Of a stretch of 64,000 nucleotides of DNA, positions 62,078-64,000 are shown piece after piece. The position numbers and the translations under genes are program-made. The stretch's first letter is position 1. Every line of letters begins with the position of its first letter. Origin of the DNA: Terrabacter sp. Root181 (lineage in GTDB: Bacteria; Actinomycetota; Actinomycetes; Actinomycetales; Dermatophilaceae); NCBI RefSeq assembly GCF_001428505.1, contig NZ_LMHU01000009.1:204297-268296 (forward strand), in the 5' to 3' direction. The notes under the pieces were generated by a model that saw only the letters and a list, made by a program, of their open reading frames with translations, ran no database searches and was not told where the DNA came from.

Positions 62078-62733
62078 CGACGGGCCGCCATCACACGGTC
62101 GACGCCGTCGACGATGCCGGCGTGGAGGCGCTCGACCGACTCGCTCGCGTCGAGGACGAGGTAGCGCTCGGGGTCGGCGGCCGCGAGCTCGAGGTAGCCG
62201 CGACGGACCGCGGCGTGAAAGGCATCGGCCTCGGACTCGAGGCGGTCGTGGGTGTCGCCGCGCCGCTGGCGCCCCACCTCGGGCGAGACGTCGAGGACGA
62301 TCGTCAGGTCGGGCAGCAGGCCTCCGACGGACCAGTGCTGGAGCGCGGTGATCTCGTCGCGACCGAGCTCGCGACCGGCCCCCTGGTAGGTGATCGCGCT
62401 GTCGACGTAGCGGTCGGTGATGACCACGGAGCCACCGGCGAGCGCCGGCTTGATCAGCTGGTCGACGTGGTGGGCCTTGTCGGCCGCGAAGAGCAGTGCC
62501 TCGGCCCGGGCCGCCACATGGTCGCCGTGCAGCACGAGCTCGCGGATCTGCGCGCCGAGCGGCGTGCCGCCGGGCTGGCGGGTCACGACGACCTCGCGTC
62601 CACGCTGCTCGAGCACGTCGGTGAGCAGGCGCACCTGGGTCGACTTGCCGGCCCCGTCACCCCCCTCGAAGCAGACGAAGAGCCCGGGGGCGGTGGCCGT
62701 CCGATGGGTCGCGGCCGCGAGGTTCTCCGTCAC
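62074..62733 (-). CDS. tmk: Thymidylate kinase
   Basis: 219 residues from GTG 62733. It phosphorylates dTMP. Walker A is FEGGDGAGKSTQ (about residues 22-33), followed by VVVTRQPGGTPLGAQIR, the DRY motif VVITDRYVDSAITYQGAGREL and a lid region DVSPEVGRQRRGDTHDRLE. It is co-translated with holB, the common bacterial pair. Confidence 0.96.
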   Translation of the reverse strand: MTENLAAATHRTATAPGLFVCFEGGDGAGKSTQVRLLTDVLEQRGREVVVTRQPGGTPLGAQIRELVLHGDHVAARAEALLFAADKAHHVDQLIKPALAGGSVVITDRYVDSAITYQGAGRELGRDEITALQHWSVGGLLPDLTIVLDVSPEVGRQRRGDTHDRLESEADAFHAAVRRGYLELAAADPERYLVLDASESVERLHAGIVDGVDRVMAARR

Positions 62734-62792
62734 GCCCCGAGCCTATGCGACCGCCCGGACACCGCCCCCGCGTCCCCGAACGAAGTCTCCCC

Positions 62793-62863
62793 GCAACACA
62801 CCGTGCAGGTCACAACCCACCGCGATCCGATCCCGGTGGGTTGTGACCTGCACGGTGTGTTGC
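62793..62863. terminator. 30-bp perfect inverted repeat between asd and tmk
   Basis: 62793-62822 and 62834-62863 are exactly complementary over 30 bp, with an 11-base loop. The arm starts GCAACACACCGTGCAGGTCA. Several GCGGGTGGGGTGTTGC-type units follow (62863-62935). It lies after the asd stop codon. The arm length is well beyond a normal terminator. Confidence 0.85.
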
Positions 62864-62944
62864 GCGGGTGGGGTGTTGCCCGGGTGGTGTTGCGCGGGTG
62901 GGGTGTTGCGCGGGTGGGGTGGTGCGCGAGTGGGGTGGCGGGCC

Positions 62945-63988
<1,044 letters not shown>

Positions 63989-64000
63989 TTACGGCGGGGG

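Overview
The window is a 64 kb piece of a very GC-rich (roughly 70% or more) actinobacterial chromosome. Gene content and order point to the Micrococcales, and I lean towards an Intrasporangiaceae-type organism. From memory of other Actinobacteria, panD-panC-PanG-like, the folate genes with ftsH, and hpt-tilS-zincin-dac-ppa form one conserved neighbourhood (the Rv3600c to Rv3628 region of Mycobacterium tuberculosis). GTG starts, 4-bp GTGA/ATGA gene overlaps and -10 boxes placed only 6-8 bases before the start codon (leaderless mRNAs) fit that group. No prophage, insertion sequence, CRISPR array or biosynthetic cluster was seen.

Layout. 1-9.9 kb: a truncated sugar-phosphate isomerase, an Ppx/GppA phosphatase, a TetR plus ABC exporter operon, an ankyrin protein, a Cys-rich unknown with a methyltransferase, a flavin monooxygenase and a LuxR regulator. 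10.1-15.3 kb: one minus-strand cofactor operon (PanG-like, panC, panD, nadB, nadC) for pantothenate and NAD. 15.3-20.2 kb: accessory genes (MidA-like methyltransferase, CopC, VOC protein, P450, orphan NuoD, small lipoprotein). 20.3-25.3 kb: ftsH, folE, folP, fused folB-folK, DUF3180. 25.6-28.7 kb: a TetM-like ribosomal protection GTPase and a DUF1028 protein placed between ftsH and hpt. 28.7-34 kb: hpt, tilS, zincin, dac and divergent ppa. 34.2-48.9 kb: transporters and regulators (DHA2 pump with TetR, MarR plus MFS, two further MFS), malic enzyme, a CtpE-like P-type ATPase, GNAT and a kinase-like protein. 49-54.3 kb: a candidate C-rich small RNA and an island-like stretch bounded by an intact tRNA-Thr(CGT) and a partial copy of its 3' end. 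54.5-64 kb: a quinone-reductase-like MDR, three tandem TAP-family hydrolases (lipoprotein, membrane-anchored, secreted), holB, tmk and asd.

The most striking non-genic signal is a dispersed 9-mer, GTATGCCGT, or GTATGCCG on either strand. I count 38 copies of GTATGCCG by hand, inside genes (where it imposes rare TAT or GCA codons) and between genes, with an extended form CGTATGCCGTGT in eight copies. It is absent from the island-like 49.2-56.7 kb stretch. Its density and extended consensus resemble a DNA-uptake-type or other genome-wide recognition sequence. Several intergenic repeat families also lie immediately after stop codons: a GAACGC/GCGTTC hairpin element (3 loci), a GTCGAGAGGCCA element (3 loci), a 20-bp perfect palindrome at two convergent gene pairs, and short tandem arrays with 10, 17, 19, 32 and 51 bp units.
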